Source: Adiantum capillus-veneris (lineage: Eukaryota; Streptophyta; Polypodiopsida; Polypodiales; Pteridaceae). Taken from it: a stretch of DNA of 64,000 nucleotides. How positions within the stretch are numbered: position 1 is the stretch's first letter; each line of letters opens with the position of its first letter. The notes under the pieces are model-generated. The model searched no databases and was not told where the DNA came from. It saw only the letters and a list, made by a program, of their open reading frames with translations. Shown here in pieces: positions 1 through 10,047 of the stretch. Position numbers and translations under genes: made by a program. The stretch covers positions 10,765,001 to 10,829,000 of the forward strand of contig CM043969.1 of the NCBI GenBank assembly GCA_014529385.2, read 5' to 3'.

Positions 1-130
1 CCTCATTCTACCATTGTAAATGTAACATTAACTTTCTAGTGATTACTAACACTAACCACTAACATACTAACACAAAATAGCATTGACCTAACCATAAAAG
101 ACACCTCACCTCAAGACATGTACAAAGTAA

Positions 131-153
131 CTCTCTCTCTCTCTCTCTCTCTC
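131..153. repeat. (CT)n microsatellite
   Basis: A run of about eleven CT dinucleotides. It lies upstream of the TATA-like box at 335 and has no coding content. Confidence 0.9.
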
Positions 154-334
154 CTTTTCCTTAAAACTCTACTTTCACCTTATTCACCATCAATAATGCT
201 CTCTTTTGAGCCCACATCCATGACTCAAGCAGACAAAGAAGGCCCGTAATGTTTTGATATTCAAAAAAATCATAATCCTGATTTGTTAGCTTGTAAATTA
301 GGATTTCTAATAATCTTAATGAGGGGTCTCCAAC

Positions 335-345
335 CTATAAATAGG
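335..345 (+). promoter_or_regulatory. Candidate TATA box upstream of the copia insertion point
   Basis: The sequence CTATAAATAGG is a textbook plant TATA box. The copia element at 419 inserted about 75 bp downstream, so it would sit in the transcribed leader of whatever this promoter served. Downstream sequence resumes at 5602. The original unit could be a host gene or another LTR; no protein was recognised. The box is seen directly; promoter activity is inferred. Confidence 0.4.
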
Positions 346-418
346 CCCCTCTCCTTCTTGTAAAACAACCTCCAACATCTCACATAGCACCCCAGCACTC
401 TATGCGTGAGGAGAGACT

Positions 419-645
419 TGTTGGAATTAGGGTTGCAGAGAAACACACACAGCTTGGAGAAGACGAAGGAAGCTCAAGGCACACAATAGAGTGTGTGTTA
501 CTTAGTGTGCAATGGAAAGATAGTTAGCCCTAGAGTGATGGGCGTATATACAATGCAAAGGGGAAAAAACCTCCTAAAGAGGGAAAAAATGCCCCGGCGG
601 TCCTAGTGTGTTCACACACATCACTACCACATGTATATGGTAACA
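419..645 (-). repeat. 3' LTR of copia copy 1
   Basis: 227 bp, starting TGTTGGAATTAGGG on the plus strand and ending TAACA. It matches 5370-5596 with five differences counted by eye. As the element is on the minus strand, this is the downstream LTR. Confidence 0.95.
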
Positions 646-656
646 AATCCCCCCTG
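646..656 (-). other. Polypurine tract of copia copy 1
   Basis: Read on the minus strand it is AGGGGGGATT, directly next to the 3' LTR, where plus-strand DNA priming occurs in LTR elements. Confidence 0.85.
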
Positions 657-720
657 GAGTGATGCGGTGAACGAGAGCTGGCACATGAGTAAAGGGAAGT
701 GCCATGCTCCGAGGACAGGA

Positions 721-2409
721 TCAGTCCACAAAGGGGAGTAAGCCCAAAGCTTTGAGGAAAGCTTCAAGCTTCTCACGAGACAATGCCTTTGTGAAAAGAT
801 CTGCAAGGTTGTCCTGTGTTGGCACATAAGCCAAGCTGATCTCTCCTGCTGAGAGCCTCTCCCTGACATAGTGGTAATGCACCTCAATGTGCTTTGTGCG
901 AGCATGAAAAACTGGGTTCCTCGCAACTGCCAATGCGCTCTGACTGTCAGTGTAGATAGTGTTGGCAGTGTCCTGTCCAACACCCAAGTCAGCCATAAGG
1001 CGTCTGAGCCATACACACTCAACCGTAGCTGTGAAGACTGCCCTGTACTTAGCCTCACAACTCGAAGTGGCCACAGTAGGTTGCTTCTTGCTCAACCATG
1101 ATATACATGAACTGCCAAGCATGAAACAAAAACCACTTGTGGACACTCGCGTGTCAAAACAACCAGCCCAATCTGAGTCCGAAAAAGCATGTAAGTCTGG
1201 CGGCAATGATCCCCCCTTGGGATAAAACAAGCCAAGATGTAAAGTGCCACTAAGGTAGCGGAAAATCCTCTTGACAGCCTGCCAATGCTTAGACCCTGGG
1301 CTATGCATAAATCTGCTGACCTGCGAGACTGCAAACTGAATATCTGGCCTCGTGTTGCATACATAAATGAGGGAGCCAACAGCAGTTTGGTAAAGAGTGA
1401 CATCAGCAGGATCACCAGCATCATGTAGACTCAACTTCAAACCTGTTTCCATGGGAGTGGCAATAGGTTTGCAATCCTCAAGTCCAAACTTACATAGCAA
1501 TGTCTCTATGTAACTTTTCTGACACAAGGCAATACCACCATCACACTGCTTAAACTGTATACCCAAGTAATGATGCAACAGCCCCAAATCTTTCATCTTG
1601 AAAGTAGCATTCAAATCAGCCTTAAATTCACCAATATGTCTCTCATTTGGTCCAGTGATCAGCAAATCATCAACATAAAGAACCACAATGAGAAATACAT
1701 CATCCTCACGCTTTACATACAATGTGCTTTCTGTTGGACTGTTACGAAAGCCTCGTTTAACTAAATGAGTGTCAGATTTCTCATACCAAGCAGGAGGAGA
1801 TTGCTTCAACCCATACAAAGCCTTCTTACATTTGCACACTTTGTCCTCTTGTCCTTTTATGACAAAACCGCGAGGCTGCGTTACATAAACTTCCTCAAAT
1901 ATGTCACCATTCAAGAAAGCAGTAACAATGTCTGATTGATGTACATCCCAACCAAAATGAGCTGCCAATGCACATAGAAAACGCACAGTAGTCATACGAC
2001 AAGTGGGAGCAAAAGTCTCTTCATATTCTATGCCTTTTTGTTGTGCATAACCTTTTGCAACAAGTCGAGCCTTATGGCGATCGATCTCACCATCCGGCTT
2101 GCGTTTCAACTTGTAAACCCACTTCGTACCAATGGCCTTTTTGCCAGGAGGCAAATCACATAAAGTCCATGCGTCATTCTCTATAAGTGCATCATATTCT
2201 GATTTCATGGCAGCAATCCAATTTTCTGAATTCTGTGCTTCATCAAAAGACAGAGGCTCCTCAACATCATGTAAACTAGACACAGCCAAAGCATAACAAT
2301 CTGATGCATAAGATGCATGGCGAGAGCCTGAACGAGTACGACTAGATAAAGGTGCATCCAATTTACTGTCACGCAAAGTGTGCACCAGCCATTTTGGCAT
2401 ACCTCTAGC
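721..2409 (-). CDS. Copia pol, reverse transcriptase-RNase H part (after an in-frame TAG)
   Basis: This frame continues directly from the upstream Gag-integrase frame, separated only by the TAG at 2410-2412, so it is the C-terminal half of one polyprotein rather than a separate gene. Recognisable reverse transcriptase motifs include WTLCDLPPGKKAIGTKWVYK, KARLVAKGYAQ and the catalytic YVDDLL (near 1670). RNase H shows SDSDWAGC and the SSCEAxYRAV block. Two changes look damaging: the conserved QSPRAWY motif reads QSPPAWY, and the RNase H glutamate of the EAEY motif is lysine (codon 1048-1050). The second copy at 34645 keeps both residues. The first Met is at 2400, but native expression would be by readthrough of, or from a version without, the TAG. 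Confidence 0.92.
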   Translation of the reverse strand, partial: ARGMPKWLVHTLRDSKLDAPLSSRTRSGSRHASYASDCYALAVSSLHDVEEPLSFDEAQNSENWIAAMKSEYDALIENDAWTLCDLPPGKKAIGTKWVYKLKRKPDGEIDRHKARLVAKGYAQQKGIEYEETFAPTCRMTTVRFLCALAAHFGWDVHQSDIVTAFLNGDIFEEVYVTQPRGFVIKGQEDKVCKCKKALYGLKQSPPAWYEKSDTHLVKRGFRNSPTESTLYVKREDDVFLIVVLYVDDLLITGPNERHIGEFKADLNATFKMKDLGLLHHYLGIQFKQCDGGIALCQKSYIETLLCKFGLEDCKPIATPMETGLKLSLHDAGDPADVTLYQTAVGSLIYVCNTRPDIQFAVSQVSRFMHSPGSKHWQAVKRIFRYLSGTLHLGLFYPKGGSLPPDLHAFSDSDWAGCFDTRVSTSGFCFMLGSSCISWLSKKQPTVATSSCEAKYRAVFTATVECVWLRRLMADLGVGQDTANTIYTDSQSALAVARNPVFHARTKHIEVHYHYVRERLSAGEISLAYVPTQDNLADLFTKALSREKLEAFLKALGLLPFVD

Positions 2410-5007
2410 CTACTCATTTTCAGCCCTTTCCTCATCAAGTACATCATGTACATCTGCATCAGTAATATGCTGTTCTAAAACATTTTCAGAAACCCCCATA
2501 GGCTGTACATTTGCCTCATTGGAACTTACATTCGTATTTCCACCACTGAAAAGAGGTAACAAAGTGTCATAAATGTCCTGTGAGCTTACATTACTGTCTC
2601 TAGTACATGACAACAAGGGCTGAACAGAGTCTTCCACAAACACTACATCCCGTGAAACCAGAATACGTTTTGTTTGCGGATGATACAACCTGTAACCTTT
2701 GCTTTCAGCACTATAACCAACAAAAATACATTTGACAACCTTATCATCCAATTTTCTGCGCTGCACTTGTGGCACCAAAGCATATGCCAAACAGCCAAAA
2801 ACACGCATGTGCTCAATAGAAGGTTTTCTATCATGCCATGCTTCATATGGAGTAATAGACTGCAAAGCTTTCGTAGGACACCTGTTAAGTACATAAGTGG
2901 CACACATGATGGCCTCAAGCCAAAAAGAATGCGGCAAAGCTTGACTTTTGACCATACATCGTGCCATTTCCGTTAGTGACCTGTTTTTCCTCTCAGCAAC
3001 ACCATTTATCTGAGGTGTATAAGGCACTGTACATTGGTGTTTTATCCCACGACTAGCTAGAAATGCATTAAATTCATGAGACATATACTCCCCCCCTCGA
3101 TCGGAACGGAGGGTGCCCATAGTACATTTTGAGACATTTTCAGCCATAGCCAAAAATTGTTTGAAGCACATAAAAACTTCGGACTTCGCTTTAAGCGGAA
3201 ATACCCATGCATGCCTGGAGTAATCATCAATGAAAGTCACGAAGTACAGGTAATTGCCCAAGGACGGAGTTTGCATGGGCCCACAAACATCACTATGCAC
3301 AAGCTGCAACCTGCATGTGGCCCTAACTGAACCATCCTTTGGAAACTTAGAACGCTGCATTTTACCCAGAATACAGCCTTCACAAACATGTTTGACAGGT
3401 GCTTCAAGAGGCGGCAAAGAAGCAACCATATCAGATTTCTGCAAACGCAACAAACTGGCAAAATTCAGATGACCAAAACGTGCATGCCAAAGTTTTGCAT
3501 CTGAAATAGCCCTTGAATCTGCAACAGCATTTGCAAAATTTTGTCCACACTTGTCATACAAAGTGAGCTTATACAGCCCACGGCACAAAAGCCCAGATGC
3601 AACAATTTCATCACCAAAACTGAGATCATGAACTGTACATCTGTCATCCACAAATTTGACTACAAGTCCAAGTCTAGCAAGTGCGGATACAGACAAGAGA
3701 TTCTTCTTGATCCCAGGTACATAAAGTGCATCAACAAGTGTGTAGGAACTGCCATTAGCAGCAGTGAGCATAATCTTTCCAACTCCCTGAACTGGATAAG
3801 AGGCGTTGTTGGCACAAGTGACTGAATTCCCATGAGGGACAGACTCGAGAGAGGTAAACAATTCACGATGTGAGGTAATGTGCTTTGTAGCACCACTGTC
3901 GAAATACCACACATGTGAATCTGCAGCAACTGACAAGCATGCATCATGGACAGCAGGATTGTAAGTGCACTCTGCGCTAAAAGCCCATTCTGCATCAACA
4001 TCAACATCACAATCTCCTTTCACAGAAGACTCAACAATGGCTGCATTTGTAGTGGAACCAGCATTTGCAGTGGAACCACCCTCTTTCTTCTTAGCCTCTT
4101 TGGCCTTCAACTTAGGACACGACTTGATCAAGTGATCATTGGCTTTACAATAATGGCAACGCATCTTCTTTTTGCCCTTATCACCAGAATTGCCAGACGA
4201 AGTGCTGCCAGCAGAAGCATTAGGAACATAATTTTTGCCATTCGCAGCAGAACCATAAGAAGTGGCTGCATTACTGTTACCACCCTTTCTTTGAGAAGCA
4301 ATAAAAGCCTGTTCAACTGCACGCTGCCTAGTCCTGTTTTTTCTAGAAAGTGACTCTTGCAACAGCAATGTGCATAATGCATCAAACTTGACAAGTTCAG
4401 GATTTCCTTGGGTCATCAGTCTCCAAGTACTAGCAAAAGTCTGGTAGGAATCTGGTAAGGCATCAAGAACAGTCTGCACAAGGGAACTGTCCGAAATGAC
4501 TTCACCTGCAGAAATGAGTTGCTCATTGATATCCTTGACACTAGCAAGGAAAGTGTCCATATCATCTTCCTCATGCATAATCTTCGACTCTAGCTCTTTA
4601 CGCAGCAAAGCAATTTTAGCCTCATTGCGGCTTGCATAAAGACCTGCTAGAATATCCCAAGCCTGTTTTGCAGATTTTGCTGAACGGATGTGAGGAATAA
4701 TGGTGCGCTTCACAGACAACGCAATCAATGCATGAGCCTGCGCATCCTTAACATCCCAACGAACTTGTTCTGCCGTAGGCAAAACAACTCTAACAGCTGC
4801 AATCCTTGCAGCAAGACCTGCAACATCCTCAACATCGCCTACATCTTGAGAACCAGGACGTACATCAATGCCCTGCACAATGTTCCAGACACCTTTTGAC
4901 ACAAGAACATGTTGCATCATATAAGCCCACATAGGGTAGTTGTCCCCATCCAACCTGTCCTCAGCAGCAAACATCTTGAACACATCTGTGTTGTTGTTGT
5001 CAGCCAT
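2410..5007 (-). CDS. Copia Gag-protease-integrase polyprotein
   Basis: 866 codons including the stop. I chose the ATG at 5005-5007 (ACCATGGCT, strong plant context, Met-Ala-Asp start). The same frame stays open 20 codons upstream to 5067, but that lies in the leader. Domains in order: a Gag region; a CCHC zinc knuckle of form CX2CX4HX4C near residue 283; the aspartic protease signature DSGATKH near residue 369; a pre-integrase H..H..CX2C domain; and an integrase core with D (HSDVCGP), D (RSDRGGEY) and E (GVAERKN), the last two about 35 residues apart. The conserved TPQQNG motif reads TPQING here and in copy 2. The ORF ends at TAG (2410-2412), after which the frame stays open for RT-RNase H. 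Confidence 0.94.
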   Translation of the reverse strand: MADNNNTDVFKMFAAEDRLDGDNYPMWAYMMQHVLVSKGVWNIVQGIDVRPGSQDVGDVEDVAGLAARIAAVRVVLPTAEQVRWDVKDAQAHALIALSVKRTIIPHIRSAKSAKQAWDILAGLYASRNEAKIALLRKELESKIMHEEDDMDTFLASVKDINEQLISAGEVISDSSLVQTVLDALPDSYQTFASTWRLMTQGNPELVKFDALCTLLLQESLSRKNRTRQRAVEQAFIASQRKGGNSNAATSYGSAANGKNYVPNASAGSTSSGNSGDKGKKKMRCHYCKANDHLIKSCPKLKAKEAKKKEGGSTANAGSTTNAAIVESSVKGDCDVDVDAEWAFSAECTYNPAVHDACLSVAADSHVWYFDSGATKHITSHRELFTSLESVPHGNSVTCANNASYPVQGVGKIMLTAANGSSYTLVDALYVPGIKKNLLSVSALARLGLVVKFVDDRCTVHDLSFGDEIVASGLLCRGLYKLTLYDKCGQNFANAVADSRAISDAKLWHARFGHLNFASLLRLQKSDMVASLPPLEAPVKHVCEGCILGKMQRSKFPKDGSVRATCRLQLVHSDVCGPMQTPSLGNYLYFVTFIDDYSRHAWVFPLKAKSEVFMCFKQFLAMAENVSKCTMGTLRSDRGGEYMSHEFNAFLASRGIKHQCTVPYTPQINGVAERKNRSLTEMARCMVKSQALPHSFWLEAIMCATYVLNRCPTKALQSITPYEAWHDRKPSIEHMRVFGCLAYALVPQVQRRKLDDKVVKCIFVGYSAESKGYRLYHPQTKRILVSRDVVFVEDSVQPLLSCTRDSNVSSQDIYDTLLPLFSGGNTNVSSNEANVQPMGVSENVLEQHITDADVHDVLDEERAENE

Positions 5008-5352
5008 GGTAAATGCTGCACCTGATGTGAAAACTGCCCGAAAATAGGAGAAATGGAGCGGGAACAACTTGTGCTATATAGCACAAACCGTAGAAGACTA
5101 TAAGGCACCTGTTATGCAGAAAACGGCACTGACAGAAAATCTGCACAAAATGATGAAATAGCCTGTGCAGTACTGCCTGTAGTGGAAACGGAGGCCGAAA
5201 TGAGCCCAAATCAAAATTCTGAGTACACCAAGCTCTTCGAGTCCTCCCAAAATATTTGTCGACCTGCGAACGCTCGCCAAAGCTCATTGAAATCGGAGAA
5301 AGTGAGCAGGCGTGTGCTGGAGCAGCTGGTGACTAAGCCCGGGAGGACGTGA

Positions 5353-5367
5353 CCTACTCTGATACCA
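5353..5367 (-). other. Primer binding site of copia copy 1 (initiator tRNA-Met)
   Basis: On the minus strand it reads TGGTATCAGAGTAGG, just inside the 5' LTR. TGGTATCAGAGC complements the 3' end of plant initiator tRNA-Met, so there is one mismatch here (T for C). Copy 2 has the exact sequence. Confidence 0.92.
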
Positions 5368-5369
5368 AT

Positions 5370-5596
5370 TGTTGGAATTAGGGTTGCAGTGAAACACACA
5401 CAGCTTGGAGAAGACGAAGGAAGCTCAAGGCACACAATAGAGAGTGTGTTACTTAGTGTGCAATGGAAAGATAGTTAGCCCTAGAGTGATGGGCGTATAT
5501 ACAATGCACGGGGGAAAAAACCTCCTAAAGAGGGAAAAAATGCCCCGACGGTCCTAGTGTGTTCACACACATCACTACCACATGTATATGGTAACA
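5370..5596 (-). repeat. 5' LTR of copia copy 1
   Basis: 227 bp. Near 5495-5502 it holds a TATA-like GTATATAC on the minus strand, the best candidate for the element promoter. It is followed on the right by the target duplication AGACT. Confidence 0.94.
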
Positions 5597-5601
5597 AGAC
5601 T

Positions 5602-7490
5602 TAGGTGTAGCAACCACTTGTGAGCTTCACTCTTGGTGTGAGAGAAGCCTTCGAGCTACACATTGCAAGTGAGAGAGCGTGAGTTCCACAAATCTCAAAA
5701 CCACTATTGTATATGCTCCTTCATCATCAATAAATTGAGGTTTGGTGCATCAAAGGCGTGATTCAACGTTCAAATCTTTGTCCTTCCATTTGTGCAATAC
5801 GATTTGGTGAATTCAAGGTGACTTGTGTATTTTGAGTTTTTATCGGTTGATCTTGATTTTAGAAAGTGTTTTAGTGTGTTTTTCATTGCCTGTTTTGTGT
5901 CCATTGTAAGAGGGTATTGTGGTGAGAGGTCTCCCACACCCTAAGACAGTGTGTGTGTGTGTTGGCAATGTTTAGCAATCACTAAGCATTGAGTGAGTTT
6001 TTGTACAAGCTCTACGATAGCAACATAACGAACCATCTCCATTTGCAAGTCACAAATAAGGTATTACGCAAGATCCTTTTCTCTCTCTCTTCCCTTTGCT
6101 CTAGCTCTCTCTGGTCCATTTTGTGTGTGTCTTGGTGTGAGGTTGCTTGTGTGTGTTGTGTGGTGCATCTTCTTGGTTGTACCAAAATCTCTCTTGCGTC
6201 CTAGTTCACATACCATAACTAGGTGGTGCCCCTATCTTGTTTGGGTTTGTTGGCTGTGGGTTTGTTGTTTTGTTGTGCTTGTAGTTTCCCCAGTCCCAAT
6301 TGAGCAGCACGGGAGCCTTGAGGGGTGTTTAGAGGTCGCCTCTCTTGTTGCCCGCCCCGGACCGCCTCAGTGGCATCCAAAGGTGGAGCAGACTCCAAGT
6401 ATTCAAAGTCAAAGACGTGTTGATCATCAATTTCCGCACTCATGGCTAAAACATGGTGTGCGAACAAAAGACAAAACAATACCTTGGAGTACAGAAATGT
6501 GCATAGCCGTACCAAACGCAGAAACTCATAGCAGAGGGCTGGTGATTAGCCATGCTAATTACACCTGCAGTCGTAAAGAAGGTGAACTCAAATCATCGAT
6601 GAAATTGAAGGTGTTGAAAAATTGGAGCATCCCAAATACCTTGCTCGCATCGTGTGCAGTGCAGCAAGTTGCAAGTCGTCGAATGTAGACTTGATGAATG
6701 ATCTTGCAAACGTCGACAATTTTTTATCCAAAAATTCTGGTTTTTAAACCCTGATTCGGAACGAGCTCATACCAGTTTGCAATAATTAAATGAATAATTA
6801 TGCCTTCAACTGAATCAAATGCCGAATTCAAAGCCAGATTGTAAATCCCAAGCAATCGTGAAATCAACAATTAACTTGCAGCCGAGGATGCACTTGAAAA
6901 CATCGATCAATTCATAGTGGCCGAAAACTGGGTTTGCATCTTATGCAGTCGCCAAATCTGTTGAAATTTGTTGACTAATTTGTGAGTTTTTGAAACTTCA
7001 AAATCTGGTTTTCAGTCGGCTCTGAATACTGAGTTATTCTTGATCAACAAGAATTTGTGCTCGTTTGCATTCCACCGGATCAAGAGAATTGAGGGGAGGC
7101 TTGCTGCCCAAAACAACATATGTAGAGGCTCTTGCAATGTCCACTATGGTTGGCCAAGTGTGTATGGCCAATCCCTAAATGGTGGAAAAAAAATAATTTG
7201 ACGGGCTGCTGCTGCAGACTTTTGACGACAGCGCGAGGGAGAAGAAGCAGGGAAAGGTGGGCTATGGTGGGGGCTGTTGAGGACTGGCCAAGCACGAAAA
7301 AGCTATGGCTTGTGCTGACGCTCCCAACGAGCCCAGAGTGGTCCTGTTTCCTCCTACTCGAAAAAGCTCCTGCCCCTGAGTTGGGGGTGCCTGCACACGT
7401 CCGGCTTCGGCCTTCTTCCTCCGCGACCTTGCTTGGTTGCATGCAACATGCAGAAAGCTAAAAACTTGCTTTTCTTTCTATTCTTGGCCT
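5602..7490. other. Unassigned stretch, no gene recognised
   Basis: T-rich, with short CT runs and only short ORFs (for example 6125-6688 plus) that show no family motif. It continues the sequence interrupted by the copia element, so it may be the transcribed part of the unit whose TATA box is at 335. Nothing more can be supported. Confidence 0.5.
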
Positions 7491-7506
7491 AAAGCTCTGA
7501 TAGCAG

Positions 7507-7692
7507 TGTAAGAACCAGGGATGCTAGACCATATGATCCTTCTCCCAACCCCCCATTATATAGGCGGACTCCTAGCCCCTTGCCCTAGACGGATCCCCTG
7601 TCCGCGCTGTCTAGCCCGGCCCCTGGCCGTAGTCTGTGGCCATCCTAGTCCTTAGGGTTGGGCCTTGCCCCTACGGAACCCTTGTCCTGACA
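7507..7692 (-). repeat. LTR of a gypsy-type element (solo or truncated), minus strand
   Basis: On the minus strand it starts TGTCAGGACAAGGG and ends GGTTCTTACA. Directly after it (7491-7505) is TGCTATCAGAGC, an initiator tRNA-Met primer site with one mismatch, so the internal region should run left from 7506. It resembles the LTR at 40593-40745, whose inner side is gypsy pol. No matching second LTR or protein domain was found to the left, so it is a remnant. Confidence 0.72.
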
Positions 7693-7809
7693 AGGAGTTT
7701 TCATTTTTAGACAAGGAAAGGGGGAACTTCCTTGCGTCTCGAACTTTGGGAGCTCTCCGGCTCTTGTTGTATTAGAAGTGAAGGGAAGGATTAATTTTTT
7801 CTTTGTTGG

Positions 7810-7831
7810 CTCTCTCTCTCTCTCTCTCTCA

Positions 7832-7867
<36 letters not shown>
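7810..7867. repeat. (CT)n-(CA)n compound microsatellite
   Basis: About 28 bp of CT followed by about 30 bp of CA. Confidence 0.92.
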
Positions 7868-7869
<2 letters not shown>

Positions 7870-8301
7870 ATTCATGGGCTCTCTTGGAGATCTCTTTTGG
7901 GAAATTGAAAGAGGGAAGGAGGCTTGCTTGTGTTCAATATGAGGAGCTTGGAAGAATTCTTGCTCATGTTTAGGGGATCTTTGATCTAACCAAGGCCTAG
8001 GGAAGAGTTTGAGTAGTTTTGGGTTCCCACTGTAGCTTCAAAATCAATACACATTACTACTCAAAAAACATAGTAATAAATTTGTGTTAGGTTCTCCATG
8101 TAAATTTGCAACTATAAAAACTCTTTATAGATTTCATCTCTCAACAATGAACTATATCACAAAATAAGAAATTGATACAAAGCAATGTTAGTTCTTGCAT
8201 GTGTCTTTATAGCTATTGACTCACAAGTTTGAGGGCACTCTTTTGGGAAGACATGATATTGAAACACAAAAACTTCCTCTCATTTCCCCCTTTTCTCACT
8301 T

Positions 8302-8317
8302 CCCCCCCCCCCCCCCC
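8302..8317. repeat. Poly-C tract
   Basis: Sixteen consecutive C bases between T/C-rich sequence. Its exact length may be a sequencing uncertainty. Confidence 0.85.
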
Positions 8318-8404
8318 TTCTTCTCAAAAAAAAAATGATACCCCCCTTCCTTATTTTTAATCTTGGGAGATAAATTATTGGGGGCCTGCCCCTAACTTAT
8401 ACGC

Positions 8405-9500
8405 TTATCTAACTTGTAAAAAAACCCCCTCCCCTGCACTTATGTGGTGCAATAAGTTTTCCATGGTGAATCCCCTAGGGAAGTCACTCTTTTTCGTCTC
8501 AGTAAGATCCGTGGTGATGTATGCCGGTTTAGGCTCCTCGCCTGGTTCTACTAAGTTGATGCATTTGGCTTTTTTAAGCCCATCATATGAAGTTCCCGGT
8601 TCTTTGGAATCTCGTTTTGGGTTTCTGCACCACAATTTTTCTATCTTGAATGGTATACTTCTTATAGTGGAAAGGTACTTCGAATTTATCATTGTTCGAT
8701 TCCTCGTCAGTTTCCATTTCTGTTGTCCAAACTTTCTTCAAAGCTCATTTCAGTTCATTGTATTTGATTTTGCACTCCATTTTGGATAACTTCGTTGATT
8801 TCTCAAAATTGCTCTCTTTTTTTGGTTTTTGTGTGTTATCTTTTTTTTTTTTTTTTTGGTTGAGTCAGGTTTCATGTATCTCTTTGATATCCCGTCTTTG
8901 AGGCAGTCTGTTGTTTCTACTAACCTTAAGTACTGCATTTTGTCGGTTAACAGAGGTACTAAGTCTTTATTGTGCGTGTTTCAATTGTTTCTATGTTTAT
9001 CTCGATATTTGCGTTGTCTTTGAGGATTTTGGTTTGCGAAATCATAGTAGATCACCCGTCGATCCTTCCGTTTGATGTTCTGACTTGAGCTACTAGACAG
9101 CTCGTCGTCTGCATTGTCCTCTAGCAGCTTATTAGTCGAGTCCTAGAAATCATCTTTGTCCATTTGGTCAAGTTCTCTTACTAAAATTTCATCCACTATG
9201 CGTCAACACTCGGCAATCCCCTCCTTATTCGGGACTTCCCACTCTAACTTCGGATTTAGGCTGACACCCAACATCTGGAATGGAATGATATCATATCCTT
9301 CCTCGTCGCAAAATTTGGTGAGAGTCACCTCGTTTACACAAACATCAATAGTGGCTAATATTTGTTGCCATCCAAAAGGTTCGAACATCTCTTCTAGAAA
9401 AGGCTCTGGTATATATGCATCTTCTTGTGTAGTCCTATCAAGAATGCAATTTTTGTTTTTTAAACTTCCACCTTCGGAAGCTTCTCTTGTCCACTAGTGA
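8405..9500 (-). pseudogene. Gypsy polyprotein remnant, linker between protease and reverse transcriptase
   Basis: Two short open pieces on the minus strand (9203-9388 and 8405-8692) with stops between them. The lower piece contains CINLVEPGEEPKPAYI, a phrase typical of the stretch just upstream of reverse transcriptase in a Ty3/gypsy subgroup of plants. It follows the protease fragment at 9634-10008 in the right order and on the same strand. Reverse transcriptase itself is absent: left of 8405 the sequence is non-coding. Truncated and inactive. Confidence 0.62.
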
Positions 9501-9544
9501 GCTTTGTTCTGTAGCCAATCCGGTATTCCCTCTTCTTGGTCAGT

Positions 9545-10008
9545 TGTGGAGTTCAAGTCTTGTCATGGGGTTCGTTCTACATCTCTATAGCTATGATCTA
9601 TGACACTAATTTTTGTAGCTACATCCTTGTTCCTTAGATAAATATAGTCGTAACCCCAATCTTGCACCATTTTGAGCTGACGCATGAATGGTCTGCCAAT
9701 ATGATATTGAAATTGTTGCTCTCATCAAAATTCATAATAGCAAAAGTGTGTTCATATACAATTCTGCAAGAGGTTACCACAATCTGTTCCAAGATGCCAA
9801 TGGGTCTTTTTAGATATCCATATGCCAATTGAAGTTTCATTCTAGTCTTTTGGAGAGAAGGTTTTTCCCATTTTTCCCACAATACTTTGGTAACTACGGC
9901 AATTCCAACCCCACTATCCAGTATTTCTATCGACTTAACCTCTTTGTACTCCACCGGTAGGGTAGTATTTCCTTCTTCACCTTCACAATAATACCCTACC
10001 TTGTTCAC
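9545..10008 (-). pseudogene. Gypsy aspartic protease domain, frameshifted
   Basis: The piece from 10008 down contains SIEILDSGVGIAVV, with the DSG active-site signature of retropepsins. It continues with a typical LQLAYGYLKRPIGILEQIVV strand region. Near 9700 the frame breaks. Reading one base over gives the conserved end of this protease type (a GRPFMR motif, then QDWGYDYIYL), so a single base has apparently been lost. The domain belongs with the flanking fragments at 8405-9500 and 10048-10990. Confidence 0.75.
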
Positions 10009-10047
10009 TGGGACTGGGTCATGTTTAGTTTGTTTTGAGGGTTGTGT

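Larger units (their letters stand above)
419..5596 (-). mobile_element. Ty1/copia LTR retrotransposon, copy 1 (near full length)
   Basis: A complete 5,178-bp element on the minus strand. Two 227-bp LTRs (419-645 and 5370-5596) begin TG and end CA. They are flanked by a perfect 5-bp target duplication AGACT (414-418 and 5597-5601). From 5' to 3' on the minus strand it has a primer binding site, Gag-protease-integrase, an in-frame TAG, reverse transcriptase-RNase H, and a polypurine tract. The order integrase before reverse transcriptase defines copia. By eye the LTRs differ at 5 of 227 positions, so the insertion is fairly young. It is probably inactive because of the TAG and an altered RNase H residue. 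Confidence 0.96.

Noticed and set aside
624-1058. Minus-strand ORF overlapping the copia RNase H
   Set aside because: Out-of-frame shadow of the pol gene; the same shadow appears at 34548-34982 in copy 2.
6125-6688. 187-codon plus-strand ORF and its antisense ORF at 6219-6515
   Set aside because: T/G-rich, no family motif, no Kozak or splice support; treated as chance.
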